Position numbers and translations under genes: made by a program. Shown piece by piece: positions 25,582 through 34,375 of a stretch of DNA of 64,000 bases; the stretch's first letter is position 1, and every line of letters begins with the position of its first letter. Source of the stretch: Salinimicrobium sp035607535 (GTDB lineage: Bacteria > Bacteroidota > Bacteroidia > Flavobacteriales > Flavobacteriaceae); assembly GCF_035607535.1 (NCBI RefSeq), contig NZ_JAYDZX010000002.1, positions 62,001 through 126,000 of the forward strand, read 5' to 3'. The notes under the pieces are model-generated. The model did not search any database and was not told the DNA's origin. It worked only from the letters and a program-made list of their open reading frames with translations.

Positions 25582-26718
25582 ATGTCTTCAGATAACACCA
25601 CAGAATTGAAAAAGACGGTACCACAGGCAGAAGATTTTCTACCTATCCTGGGTACAGATTTCGTCGAACTATATGTTGGAAATGCCAAGCAGGCAGCATT
25701 CTATTATCAGCAAGCCTGGGGATTTCAACCGGTAGCTTATTCAGGATTGGAATCGGGAAGTAAGGACCGTGTTTCTTATGTACTTCAACAGGGGAAGATA
25801 AGGTTGGTTCTTACGAGTCCTTTACAGCCCGGGGGAGAGATCAATGCTCACATCGACAAACATGGCGATGGTGTAAAAGTAGTAGCACTTTGGGTAGATG
25901 ACGCACGTAAGAGTTATGAAGAAACCACAAAAAGAGGTGCAGAATCTTACTTTGAACCAAAAGAGATTAGTGATGAGCATGGACATGTCGTTCTTTCCGG
26001 GATCCATACCTATGGAGAGACCGTTCACGTGTTCGTGGAAAGAAAAAATTATTCCGGTCCTTTTTTACCCGGTTATAAAGAGTACAAGCCGAATTTCCAG
26101 GTAAAAGAAACAGGTTTGAAATACATCGACCATATGGTTGGAAATGTGGGCTGGAATGAGATGAACAAATGGTGCGAATTCTATGCTAAAGTAATGGGTT
26201 TTGCGCAATTGGTTTCTTTCGATGACAAAGATATTTCTACCGAATATACTGCCTTGATGAGTAAGGTGATGAGTAACGGAAACGGAAGGATAAAATTCCC
26301 GATCAATGAGCCTGCCGAAGGAAAGAAAAAATCTCAGATCGAAGAGTACATCGACTTTTACAATGGTGCAGGAGTTCAACATATCGCCGTGGCGACAGAT
26401 AATATTATAGAAACAGTTACAAATCTTCGTGACCGCGGAGTGGAATTTCTTTATGTTCCCGAAACCTACTACGATGATGTTCTTGACCGGGTGGGAGAAA
26501 TAGATGAGGAACTGGAACCTTTAAAAGAACTTGGGGTGTTGATTGACAGGGATGATGAAGGTTACCTTCTGCAGATCTTTACCAAACCCGTTTTGGACCG
26601 TCCTACTATGTTTTTCGAGATCATCCAGAGAAAAGGGGCTCAATCTTTCGGAAAAGGTAACTTTAAAGCCCTTTTTGAAGCCATAGAAAGAGAGCAGACT
26701 TTGAGGGGGACGCTCTAA
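25582..26718 (+). CDS. hpd: 4-hydroxyphenylpyruvate dioxygenase
   Basis: The 378-residue enzyme converts 4-hydroxyphenylpyruvate to homogentisate. It has two VOC domains (about 20-150 and 175-345). YIDHMVGNV in the second, VQHIAVATDNI and FFEIIQRKG supply the His-His-Glu iron site, and GNFKALFEAIEREQ is the conserved C-terminal helix. Length is standard. With hmgA it forms two consecutive steps of tyrosine catabolism; the 86-base gap holds a -7 element, so it may have its own start. Confidence 0.94.
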   Translation: MSSDNTTELKKTVPQAEDFLPILGTDFVELYVGNAKQAAFYYQQAWGFQPVAYSGLESGSKDRVSYVLQQGKIRLVLTSPLQPGGEINAHIDKHGDGVKVVALWVDDARKSYEETTKRGAESYFEPKEISDEHGHVVLSGIHTYGETVHVFVERKNYSGPFLPGYKEYKPNFQVKETGLKYIDHMVGNVGWNEMNKWCEFYAKVMGFAQLVSFDDKDISTEYTALMSKVMSNGNGRIKFPINEPAEGKKKSQIEEYIDFYNGAGVQHIAVATDNIIETVTNLRDRGVEFLYVPETYYDDVLDRVGEIDEELEPLKELGVLIDRDDEGYLLQIFTKPVLDRPTMFFEIIQRKGAQSFGKGNFKALFEAIEREQTLRGTL

Positions 26719-26804
26719 TTTTTAGAGTTTAAGTTTAAATAAGACAGATTAAAACTTAAATATCCTGCATATTTATTCTAATTGCGTTAAAGTAAAAATT
26801 TTAG

Positions 26805-26953
26805 TTGCATACCTTGTACTTATATAAGACTTTTGCACCGCAATTTTGGAGTGGTTACCAGGATTGAGAAAAAAAACACTTTTTTTTCATAATTTAAGTT
26901 TTAGTTGGTTAATAAGATTAAAAACCCCGTCATTCATTTGACGGGGTTTTTTG
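26805..26953 (+). ncRNA. Candidate small transcript: promoter to terminator with no ORF
   Basis: The 297-base gap between hpd and the DUF3108 gene holds TTG (26805-26807), a 20-base spacer and GACTTTTG (26828-26835), one mismatch from the -7 consensus. A run of A8-CAC-T8 follows near 26873-26887, and a strong terminator closes at 26920-26953. The enclosed transcript would be about 110 bases and has no ORF I can support. It could instead be an attenuated leader of the downstream gene. I do not recognise an RNA family. Confidence 0.35.
26920..26953 (+). terminator. Intrinsic terminator
   Basis: AAAAACCCCGTCA (26920-26932) pairs with TGACGGGGTTTTTT (26939-26952) around a six-base loop. It lies 200 bases after hpd and 63 bases before the next gene. 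Confidence 0.9.
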
Positions 26954-27015
26954 ATTTAATACATTTGGAATAGAAATTGTAATTGCTTAACCGAAGAAGA
27001 AAAATCTACTCATAC

Positions 27016-27789
27016 ATGAAGAAAATTGCTGCAGTTATAATTTCACTTATTGCTCTAAACGTTTCAGCTCAGTCCCACCAGGCTTTTGAGGCAGGAGAAT
27101 GGTTCAGGTTTCGCATTCATTACGGGATGTTCAATGCCAGCTTTGCAACCCTTGAAGTCAAGGAAACAACCCTTAGAAATAAACCGGTTTATCACGTAGT
27201 GGGTAAGGGTAAATCTACCGGGCTGTTACACCTCTTCTTCAAGGTGGATGATAACTACGAAACCTATATGGATAAAAGAAACGGAGCGCCTTTAAGGTTT
27301 ATTAGGCAAATAGATGAAGGAGGTCATACTAAGGACCTGCTCATCGATTTTGACCACGATAGTAATACAGCTCATGTTTTTAACCGGAAGCACAATGAAA
27401 GGAAGAGCTATTCTGTCCCCGATAATGTACATGATATGCTCTCTTCATTTTACTATTTAAGGAACAACCTGGATGTAAAATCTCTGGATCAGGGGGAGAT
27501 GTTCAATATTAAAATGTTCATAGATGACGAGAGTCACGATTTTAAGTTAAAGTTCCTGGGGAGAGAGGTTGTAAAAACAAAAATGGGTAATATTGCAGCA
27601 CTAAAATTTCAGCCCTATGTACTTGCAGGCAGGGTATTTGAGAAAAAAGAAAGCCTTACAATCTGGGTCAGTGATGATAAAAACAGAATTCCTCTAAAGA
27701 TCAAAGCAGATCTTGCCGTAGGTTCTCTTGATGCTGATTTGGATGCTTTTAAAGGTTTAAAACATCCTCTCAATATTATAATGAAGTAG
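27016..27789 (+). CDS. Secreted DUF3108 protein
   Basis: I start at MKKIAAVIISLIALNVSAQ (27016), a clean signal peptide, rather than the TTG 33 bases upstream. The mature protein (257 residues in total) matches DUF3108: EWFRFRIHYGMFNASFATLEV at the N-terminus, the MDKRNGAPLRFIRQ strand pair, DVHDMLSSFYYLRN-like segment (NVHDMLSSFYYLR) and IWVSDDKNRIPLKIKADLAVGS. It is a periplasmic beta-rich protein of unknown function. It ends 2 bases before the dioxygenase gene and heads a four-gene group with the M23 peptidase and pgi. Confidence 0.85.
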   Translation: MKKIAAVIISLIALNVSAQSHQAFEAGEWFRFRIHYGMFNASFATLEVKETTLRNKPVYHVVGKGKSTGLLHLFFKVDDNYETYMDKRNGAPLRFIRQIDEGGHTKDLLIDFDHDSNTAHVFNRKHNERKSYSVPDNVHDMLSSFYYLRNNLDVKSLDQGEMFNIKMFIDDESHDFKLKFLGREVVKTKMGNIAALKFQPYVLAGRVFEKKESLTIWVSDDKNRIPLKIKADLAVGSLDADLDAFKGLKHPLNIIMK

Positions 27790-27791
27790 AA

Positions 27792-28751
27792 ATGGAAGGT
27801 ATACAACCCGAGATAGCCGAAAAGGTACGGCAACTGGAAGAGAAATTTCGAAATTCCGGTCAGGACCTCGGCTCCTATCTCGATGGCCTTCTTTACGACA
27901 AATATCTTACTTACTGGGATTACATCCACCTGGATACTCTGCTAAGTCTTCAAAATCCAAAAACTCATTTTCCTGATGAAGAGATCTTTATAGGTTATCA
28001 TCAGATCACCGAATTATACTTCAAGCTTATAATTCACGAGCAAAAGCAAATTGTAGAGAGCGAAGAATTAAGCGTTTCATTTTTTATCGAAAAGATCAAC
28101 CGGATTGTTCGCTACTTCAGGATACTGGCCAATTCTTTTGATGTGATGATAAGGGGAATGGAGCGGGAACAATTTTTGAAGTTCCGTATGGCTTTATTGC
28201 CCGCCAGTGGTTTTCAGTCTGCTCAATTCAGAATGATCGAGATCTTTTCGACACCTCTGGAGAATTTGGTGCATAATGAAGTAAGGGAAAGCTTCAGAAG
28301 TGATAAGAGTATCGAGGAGCTGTTTGAAAATGTCTATTGGAAGAGAGGGGCGACTAACCTGGATACGGGAGAAAAAACGCTTACGCTCAGACAGTTTGAA
28401 AAAAAATATACGAGTAGATTTCTTAGAACCGCCAACAGGCTGAAGAACAACACTATCTATGAAAAGTTTCAGCAGCTTTCTGCTGAAGATAAAGACAATA
28501 AAAATCTTAGGGAGGCGTTGCGTACTATGGATACAGCAGTCAATGTGAACTGGCTGTTGGTGCACATTGGTGCTGCGCAAAAGTACTTGATCGGAAAGAA
28601 CGAAGCAGCGGCACCGGCTACGGGAGGTACTAACTGGAGGCAATTTTTACCACCTAGCTTTCAAAGGATTACGTTTTTTCCTGAACTTTGGAATGAAGAG
28701 GAAAAGAAGAACTGGGGCAAACAATGGGTTGAAGAAATGATAACACAATAA
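27792..28751 (+). CDS. kynA: Tryptophan 2,3-dioxygenase family protein
   Basis: The 319-residue protein has the heme dioxygenase signatures: GYHQITELYFKL with H70 in the position of the active-site base, FRMALLPASGFQSAQFR (R132 for substrate carboxylate), heme-ligand H258 in LLVHIGAAQKYL, and TGGTNW (277-282). All key residues are kept, so cleavage of tryptophan to N-formylkynurenine is likely. No kynurenine formamidase or kynureninase lies nearby. Co-transcribed between the DUF3108 and M23 genes. Confidence 0.88.
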   Translation: MEGIQPEIAEKVRQLEEKFRNSGQDLGSYLDGLLYDKYLTYWDYIHLDTLLSLQNPKTHFPDEEIFIGYHQITELYFKLIIHEQKQIVESEELSVSFFIEKINRIVRYFRILANSFDVMIRGMEREQFLKFRMALLPASGFQSAQFRMIEIFSTPLENLVHNEVRESFRSDKSIEELFENVYWKRGATNLDTGEKTLTLRQFEKKYTSRFLRTANRLKNNTIYEKFQQLSAEDKDNKNLREALRTMDTAVNVNWLLVHIGAAQKYLIGKNEAAAPATGGTNWRQFLPPSFQRITFFPELWNEEEKKNWGKQWVEEMITQ

Positions 28752-28762
28752 AAACTATAAGA

Positions 28763-30007
28763 GTGAAGAGATTTAGTTACCTGCTAATGTTGATGATTGT
28801 TATTACTGCGTGTAATAATAAAGAAGAAAATCCTGAAATAGCCGATAACATAAGCGAAGTAAAAGCGCCGGCAATTATTAAGGAATATGGATTTGTGCTT
28901 AATGATTACGAGGTGGTGCGGGATACGATCCGGTCTGGGGACAGTTTCGGACTTCTGTTGGGAACACACGGGGTTGATCCAAACAAGATCTTTGAGATCG
29001 TAAATAAAGTGAAGGATACCTTTAATCCCCGAAAGATCGTAATTGGAAAGCCATATACTATTCTTAAGGAGAGGGATTCTGCCCAAACTCCAAAAGCATT
29101 TATTTATGAGAATGATATCATCAACTACACGGTAGTGGATCTTCGTGATAGTATCTCGGTTTATACTGCTAAAAAACCTGTGACAGTCACAAAGAAGTCG
29201 GTATCAGGAATAATTAATTCCAGTCTTACCGAGTCGATCCAGGATGCTGGTCTCAGTTACCTTATTTCTCACGAGATGAGCAATATATATCAGTGGAGTA
29301 TCGATTTTTTCAGGTTGCAAAAAGGAGACAGGTTTAAACTTGTTTACAATGAAAGGTACATAAACGATACGATCTACGCGGGAATAGAAAATATTGAAGC
29401 CGCAGTTTTTTTCCACCAGGAAAAGCCTTATTATGCTTTTAGTTTTATGGCCGATTCAGTTTCAGGTTCCCGTGATTATTACGATGAAAAGGCCCGTCCG
29501 CTTCAAAGTTTCTTTTTAAAAGCACCACTAGATTATAAAAGGATCTCTTCCCGCTTTAGCCCGAGAAGATTTCATCCGGTTCAAAAGCGCTGGAAAGCTC
29601 ATAAAGGAACCGATTATGCTGCGAACCATGGCACCCCGATCTGGAGTACCGCAAATGGAGTGGTTATAGCCTCTTCATATACTGCCGGAAACGGTAATTA
29701 TGTAAAGATCAAACATAATGACATCTATACTACCCAATACCTTCACATGTCAAAAAGGGCAGTTAAGCAAGGGCAACGGGTAAAGCAGGGTGATATCATT
29801 GGTTATGTTGGAAGCACCGGACTGGCTACCGGTCCTCATGTTTGCTACAGGTTCTGGAAAAATGGCGTACAGGTTGATCCTTTCAGGCAAAATCTTCCTG
29901 CGGCAGAGCCAATAGAAGATAAATACATCCCCTCGTATTTCGCTGCTATAGAACCTTTGAAGGATGAGCTGAATAAAATTCAATTTCAAGATAAAGAACC
30001 CATTTGA
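28763..30007 (+). CDS. M23-family cell-wall endopeptidase lipoprotein
   Basis: From GTG at 28763, the 414-residue protein has a lipobox (IVITAC, Cys17), a long middle region (about 30-270) like the M23 membrane-anchored peptidases, and an M23/LytM domain near 280-385. HKGTDYAANHGTPI gives the first zinc His and Asp, and HMSKRAVKQGQRVKQG the middle His. The last motif reads GPHVCYRFW, where M23 enzymes usually have HxH: the second His is Cys. It probably cuts peptidoglycan cross-links from the outer or inner membrane. Its stop overlaps the pgi start by one base. Confidence 0.87.
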   Translation: MKRFSYLLMLMIVITACNNKEENPEIADNISEVKAPAIIKEYGFVLNDYEVVRDTIRSGDSFGLLLGTHGVDPNKIFEIVNKVKDTFNPRKIVIGKPYTILKERDSAQTPKAFIYENDIINYTVVDLRDSISVYTAKKPVTVTKKSVSGIINSSLTESIQDAGLSYLISHEMSNIYQWSIDFFRLQKGDRFKLVYNERYINDTIYAGIENIEAAVFFHQEKPYYAFSFMADSVSGSRDYYDEKARPLQSFFLKAPLDYKRISSRFSPRRFHPVQKRWKAHKGTDYAANHGTPIWSTANGVVIASSYTAGNGNYVKIKHNDIYTTQYLHMSKRAVKQGQRVKQGDIIGYVGSTGLATGPHVCYRFWKNGVQVDPFRQNLPAAEPIEDKYIPSYFAAIEPLKDELNKIQFQDKEPI

Positions 30008-31641
30008 TGACAAATACTAACCCGACCAATACTAAAGCCTGGGAGAAACTCCAGGCTCACTTTTCTGAAATAAAATCCCTGAACCTAAAGGAGGCTTTTA
30101 ATAAAGATCCGAAAAGAGCCGAAGCTTTTACACTTCAATGGGAGGATCTTTATGTGGACTACAGCAAGAATCTAATCACCGAAGAAACTAAAAAGCTTCT
30201 TGCTGAACTTGCAGATGAAGCCGGATTAAAGGAGGCTGTAAATGCCCTTTTTGAAGGGGAAGAGATCAACAGGACCGAGGGTCGTGCAGTTCTTCATACT
30301 GCCTTACGTGCACCAAAGGAAGCTGAAGTGAAAGTTGGTGGAGAGAACGTAATACCTGAAGTTTTCGAGGTAAAGGAAAAGATCAGGAATTTTTGCTATG
30401 AGGTGATAACCGGAGCAAAAAAAGGATTTACAGGTAAGGCTTTTACAGATGTTGTGAACATAGGAATTGGAGGATCAGATCTGGGCCCCGTCATGGTAAC
30501 CGAAGCTTTGGAATATTATAAAAACCACCTGAAGGTGCATTTTGTTTCCAATGTTGACGGCGACCATGTGCAGGAAGTGATCAAGGATCTAAATCCTGAA
30601 ACTACTTTGTTCGTAATTGTTTCCAAATCTTTTTCTACCCAGGAAACCCTTGCAAATTCCACTACTATTAGAAAATGGTTCACTAGAAAAGCTCCGGCCG
30701 ATGCGGTTGCAAAACATTTTGTTGCAGTTTCCAGTAATGTAAAGGCAGTACAGGAGTTCGGAATTGAGACCGAAAATATTTTCCCCATGTGGGATTGGGT
30801 TGGCGGTCGTTTCTCTCTTTGGAGCGCAGTGGGGCTTTCCATCAGCCTGTCAATTGGGTATGACAATTTCGAATCTCTTTTAGAGGGCGCCCATAAAATG
30901 GATGAGCACTTTAAGGAGACTGCTTTCGAAGAAAATATTCCGGTGCAACTGGCACTTTTGACGATTTGGTATAACAACTTTTTCAAAGCTGAAACTCAGG
31001 CGGTAATACCATATACTCAATATCTTCACAGATTTCCGGCTTATTTGCAGCAGGCGATCATGGAGAGTAACGGGAAAGGTGTAGATCGCAATGGGAATGA
31101 TGTGAATTACGAAACCGGAAACGTCGTGTGGGGAGAACCGGGAACGAACTCACAACATGCTTTTTTCCAGTTGATCCATCAAGGTACCAAACTTATTCCG
31201 GCAGATTTTATTGGCTTTAAAAGATCTCTGCACAATGAGAAGGAACACCATGATAAGCTAATGGCCAATTTCTTCGCCCAGACAGAAGCTTTGCTGCAGG
31301 GGAAAACTTCCGAAGAAGTAAAAGAAGAGCTGGAATCAAAAAAGATGGACTCTGAACAGGTGAAAAAATTGCTTCCGTTTAAGGTTTTTAAAGGGAACAA
31401 TCCTACTACGACCATTCTTTTTGAAGAACTTACTCCTGAAAGCCTGGGCAAATTAATAGCACTCTATGAACACCAGATCTTTGTGCAGGGAATTATCTGG
31501 AATATATACAGTTATGATCAATGGGGAGTCGAATTAGGAAAGCAGTTGGCAACAACAATTCTTAACGAAATTGAAAAAAACGACGTTGGCTCGCATGATT
31601 CTTCGACTTCAAATTTGTTAAAATATTATCTTCAACAGTGA
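30007..31641 (+). CDS. pgi: Glucose-6-phosphate isomerase
   Basis: The 544-residue enzyme interconverts glucose-6-phosphate and fructose-6-phosphate. It has both PGI signatures: the DWVGGRFSLWSAVG stretch and GVELGKQLA; GIGGSDLGPVMV binds the phosphate, SNGKGVD and GEPGTNSQHAFFQL carry catalytic Glu and His. I start at ATG 30007 (TGATG overlap with the M23 gene) rather than the TTG one codon upstream. Length is that of the large bacterial form. Ends the four-gene group, followed by a terminator. Confidence 0.96.
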   Translation: MTNTNPTNTKAWEKLQAHFSEIKSLNLKEAFNKDPKRAEAFTLQWEDLYVDYSKNLITEETKKLLAELADEAGLKEAVNALFEGEEINRTEGRAVLHTALRAPKEAEVKVGGENVIPEVFEVKEKIRNFCYEVITGAKKGFTGKAFTDVVNIGIGGSDLGPVMVTEALEYYKNHLKVHFVSNVDGDHVQEVIKDLNPETTLFVIVSKSFSTQETLANSTTIRKWFTRKAPADAVAKHFVAVSSNVKAVQEFGIETENIFPMWDWVGGRFSLWSAVGLSISLSIGYDNFESLLEGAHKMDEHFKETAFEENIPVQLALLTIWYNNFFKAETQAVIPYTQYLHRFPAYLQQAIMESNGKGVDRNGNDVNYETGNVVWGEPGTNSQHAFFQLIHQGTKLIPADFIGFKRSLHNEKEHHDKLMANFFAQTEALLQGKTSEEVKEELESKKMDSEQVKKLLPFKVFKGNNPTTTILFEELTPESLGKLIALYEHQIFVQGIIWNIYSYDQWGVELGKQLATTILNEIEKNDVGSHDSSTSNLLKYYLQQ

Positions 31642-31673
31642 CAGACTGTTAAGTACTTTTAAGTGTATTTTGG

Positions 31674-31705
31674 TAACCCGCTGGTTTTCAGCGGGTTATT
31701 TATTG
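31674..31705 (+). terminator. Intrinsic terminator of pgi
   Basis: TAACCCGCTG (31674-31683) and CAGCGGGTTA (31689-31698) form a perfect 10-bp stem with a five-base loop, followed by a moderately T-rich tail. Confidence 0.85.
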
Positions 31706-31827
31706 TTATATAGTATGGTGTAAGTAGCTGGAACTGTGGATAATTCTTAACCATAAGTTAAAGGATAATTTAGAAGAAAATCGTTCTTTTGCATCAACTT
31801 TTTAAACACAAACTAACAAATTACACA

Positions 31828-34362
31828 ATGAGGAAATTTTTAGCATTAGCGTTTTTCTTAACGTCGGCTACAATTTTTGCACAAGGAGTGGTTACCGGTA
31901 CGGTAATCGATTCTGACATGGATGCGCCGCTACCGGGTGCTAACGTACTGGTAGTAGGTACCCAGGCAGGTGGGATGACCGACTTTGGCGGTAAGTTTAG
32001 CATTGAGACCGACCGTTCGGGCGGTTTTATTGAAATAAGCTACGTCGGGTTTGAGACACTCCGAGTGCCATTTTCAGTTACAGGTGGTCAAACTGTCGAT
32101 CTTGGCAGAATTCTTCTTTCCCCAGATGCAGATGCATTGGAAGAAGTGATCATTACTACTTATTCTATCGCAATCGATAGAAAAACTCCGGTGGCAGTTT
32201 CAACTATTAAAGCTGAAGCTATTGAACAGAGACTGGGTAACCAGGAATTTCCTGAGATCCTTAAGTCCACTCCCGGAGTATACGCTACTAAAGGTGGTGG
32301 TGGATTTGGAGATTCAGAAATTCGCTTAAGAGGTTTTGAATCCGAAAACATTGCAGTACTTATCAACGGTATTCCTGTGAACGACATGGAAAATGGTCGT
32401 GTTTACTGGAGTAACTGGGCAGGTCTTTCAGATGTTACCAGGTTCATGCAGGTACAAAGAGGTCTTGGAGCTTCAAAAGTGGCTGTGCCTTCTATTGGAG
32501 GAACAATTAACATCGTTACCAAAACAACTGACGCTGAGAAGGGTGGAAGTGCTTTTTATTCTATTGGAAATGACGGGTATGAAAAAGTAGCTGCTACAGT
32601 TTCAACCGGAAAGATGGATAATGGTTGGGCAGCAACCGTTTCTGGAGCAAGAACTACAGGAAACGGATATGTTGATGGAACCGAATTTAGTGGTTTCTCT
32701 TACTTCTTTAACATTGCTAAAGAGTTTGGAGATCATGAATTATCTTTAACTGCGTTTGGAGCACAACAAAGACACGGGCAGCGTCAAAATGCTCTTCCAA
32801 TTGAATTGTACAGAAGAAGTGAGAGCGGAACTCGTTTTAATTCAGATTGGGGTTATATGAATGGTCAGGTTACTCACATTGAAGATAACTTTTACCACAA
32901 GCCACAAATATCTTTGAACCATTATTGGGATATTTCCGATAATACTCAGCTCTCTACTTCAGCTTATGCTTCTTTCGGCTCCGGTGGTGGAGGTGGATAC
33001 GGCGGGGTTAACAAATTTGGTGTAGGAGATTTCAATGATCCTAATCCATATAGATTTGGTTACCTGCAGCCTGTGAATCTTGACCTTATTGTCGAGGAAA
33101 ACATGGAGCGTGGAGCTTTAGGTTCTGAGACTTACCTTAGAGCTTCAAGAAATGATCACCAATGGTATGGGGTGCTTTCTACCATTTCTTCTGAAATATT
33201 TGAAAATGTTGAATTTACAGGAGGTGTTGATTTCAGATATTACCAGGGAGAACACTTCACTGAAGTAACCGATCTTCTTGGTGGACGTTTTGTTTTTGAT
33301 GATGCTGATGAAAATAATCCTTTAGCTACTGCACAAGTAGGGGATAAAATTGATTACCACGACATAGGAACTGTTCTTTGGGAAGGTCTTTTCGCCCAGG
33401 TTGAGTATTCTCAGGATGCATTATCTGCTTTTGTAACAGTTTCGGGTTCGAATACCTCGTACAAGAGAGAGGATTTCTTTAACTATCTTGATACAGATCC
33501 TGCAAGAGAGACAGATTACCAACATTTTCTTGGTTACATGACAAAAGGTGGTGCTAACTACAACCTTGATGACAGGAACAATGTTTTTGCCAATATAGGC
33601 TACTTTGAGAAAGCACCATTTTCGAATGCTGTTTTCCTTAACTTCATGAATGATATTAACGAAGGTGCAGAAAACCAGAAAGTATTTAGTGCAGAGCTTG
33701 GGTACGGTTACCGAAGCACTAAGTTTAGAGCAGATTTGAACATTTATCGTACTGAGTGGAATGATAAGACATTTGTACAAAGGTTCCAGCAGCCTGATGG
33801 AACTACGGCGTCTGCTAACATTCTTGGCCTTAATGCTCTTCACCAGGGTATTGAACTTGAGTTCAATTATCGTCCAGCCTCAAAACTTACTCTTAATGGT
33901 ATGATTTCTGTGGGAGATTGGACCTGGAGAAACGATATTACAGATGTGGATATCTACAACGAGGAGCAAGAACTAATAAGAACTATTAACTTGTATGTTG
34001 CGGATCTCAAAGTAGGTGGATCTGCACAAACTACGATGGCTGCAGGAGCAGATTACGAAGTTTTCGAAGGTACAACCGTACGTGTGAACTGGAACTACTT
34101 TGATGACCTTTATGCAGAGTTTGAGCCAGAGACAAGAAGTACAAGAGAACTTGGACAATCCTGGGAATTACCGGAATACGGTCTTGTTGATTTCGGTGTG
34201 ACTCATAAATTCGACATTGGAAACCTTGAGGCACTTCTTATGGGTAACGTAAACAATGTCCTGGATACTGAGTATATTTCTATCGCCCGTGGAGGTATCA
34301 ATGATGGTGTATTCTACGGTTTTGGAAGAACTTTCAACATTGGGGCAAAAATTAACTTCTAA
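31828..34362 (+). CDS. TonB-dependent receptor with carboxypeptidase-regulatory domain
   Basis: I start at MRKFLALAFFLTSATIFAQ (31828); the in-frame TTG 39 bases upstream lies before the signal peptide. The 844-residue protein has a CarboxypepD_reg-like domain (about 20-105, GVVTGTVIDSDMDAPLPGANV), a plug (about 115-230) containing GRVYWSNWAGLSDVTR, and a barrel ending in IGAKINF. The WSNWxGLxDV motif recurs in the receptor at 39529. It sits directly before a repeat lipoprotein, the usual receptor-plus-surface-lipoprotein arrangement, though the partner is not SusD-like. Ligand unknown. Confidence 0.88.
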   Translation: MRKFLALAFFLTSATIFAQGVVTGTVIDSDMDAPLPGANVLVVGTQAGGMTDFGGKFSIETDRSGGFIEISYVGFETLRVPFSVTGGQTVDLGRILLSPDADALEEVIITTYSIAIDRKTPVAVSTIKAEAIEQRLGNQEFPEILKSTPGVYATKGGGGFGDSEIRLRGFESENIAVLINGIPVNDMENGRVYWSNWAGLSDVTRFMQVQRGLGASKVAVPSIGGTINIVTKTTDAEKGGSAFYSIGNDGYEKVAATVSTGKMDNGWAATVSGARTTGNGYVDGTEFSGFSYFFNIAKEFGDHELSLTAFGAQQRHGQRQNALPIELYRRSESGTRFNSDWGYMNGQVTHIEDNFYHKPQISLNHYWDISDNTQLSTSAYASFGSGGGGGYGGVNKFGVGDFNDPNPYRFGYLQPVNLDLIVEENMERGALGSETYLRASRNDHQWYGVLSTISSEIFENVEFTGGVDFRYYQGEHFTEVTDLLGGRFVFDDADENNPLATAQVGDKIDYHDIGTVLWEGLFAQVEYSQDALSAFVTVSGSNTSYKREDFFNYLDTDPARETDYQHFLGYMTKGGANYNLDDRNNVFANIGYFEKAPFSNAVFLNFMNDINEGAENQKVFSAELGYGYRSTKFRADLNIYRTEWNDKTFVQRFQQPDGTTASANILGLNALHQGIELEFNYRPASKLTLNGMISVGDWTWRNDITDVDIYNEEQELIRTINLYVADLKVGGSAQTTMAAGADYEVFEGTTVRVNWNYFDDLYAEFEPETRSTRELGQSWELPEYGLVDFGVTHKFDIGNLEALLMGNVNNVLDTEYISIARGGINDGVFYGFGRTFNIGAKINF

Positions 34363-34375
34363 AAAAAAATTGATA

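Noticed and set aside
26836..26920. A possible tRNA in the hpd to DUF3108 gap, because of a GAGTGGTTACC-like stretch
   Set aside because: No acceptor stem, anticodon arm or T-loop could be folded around it.
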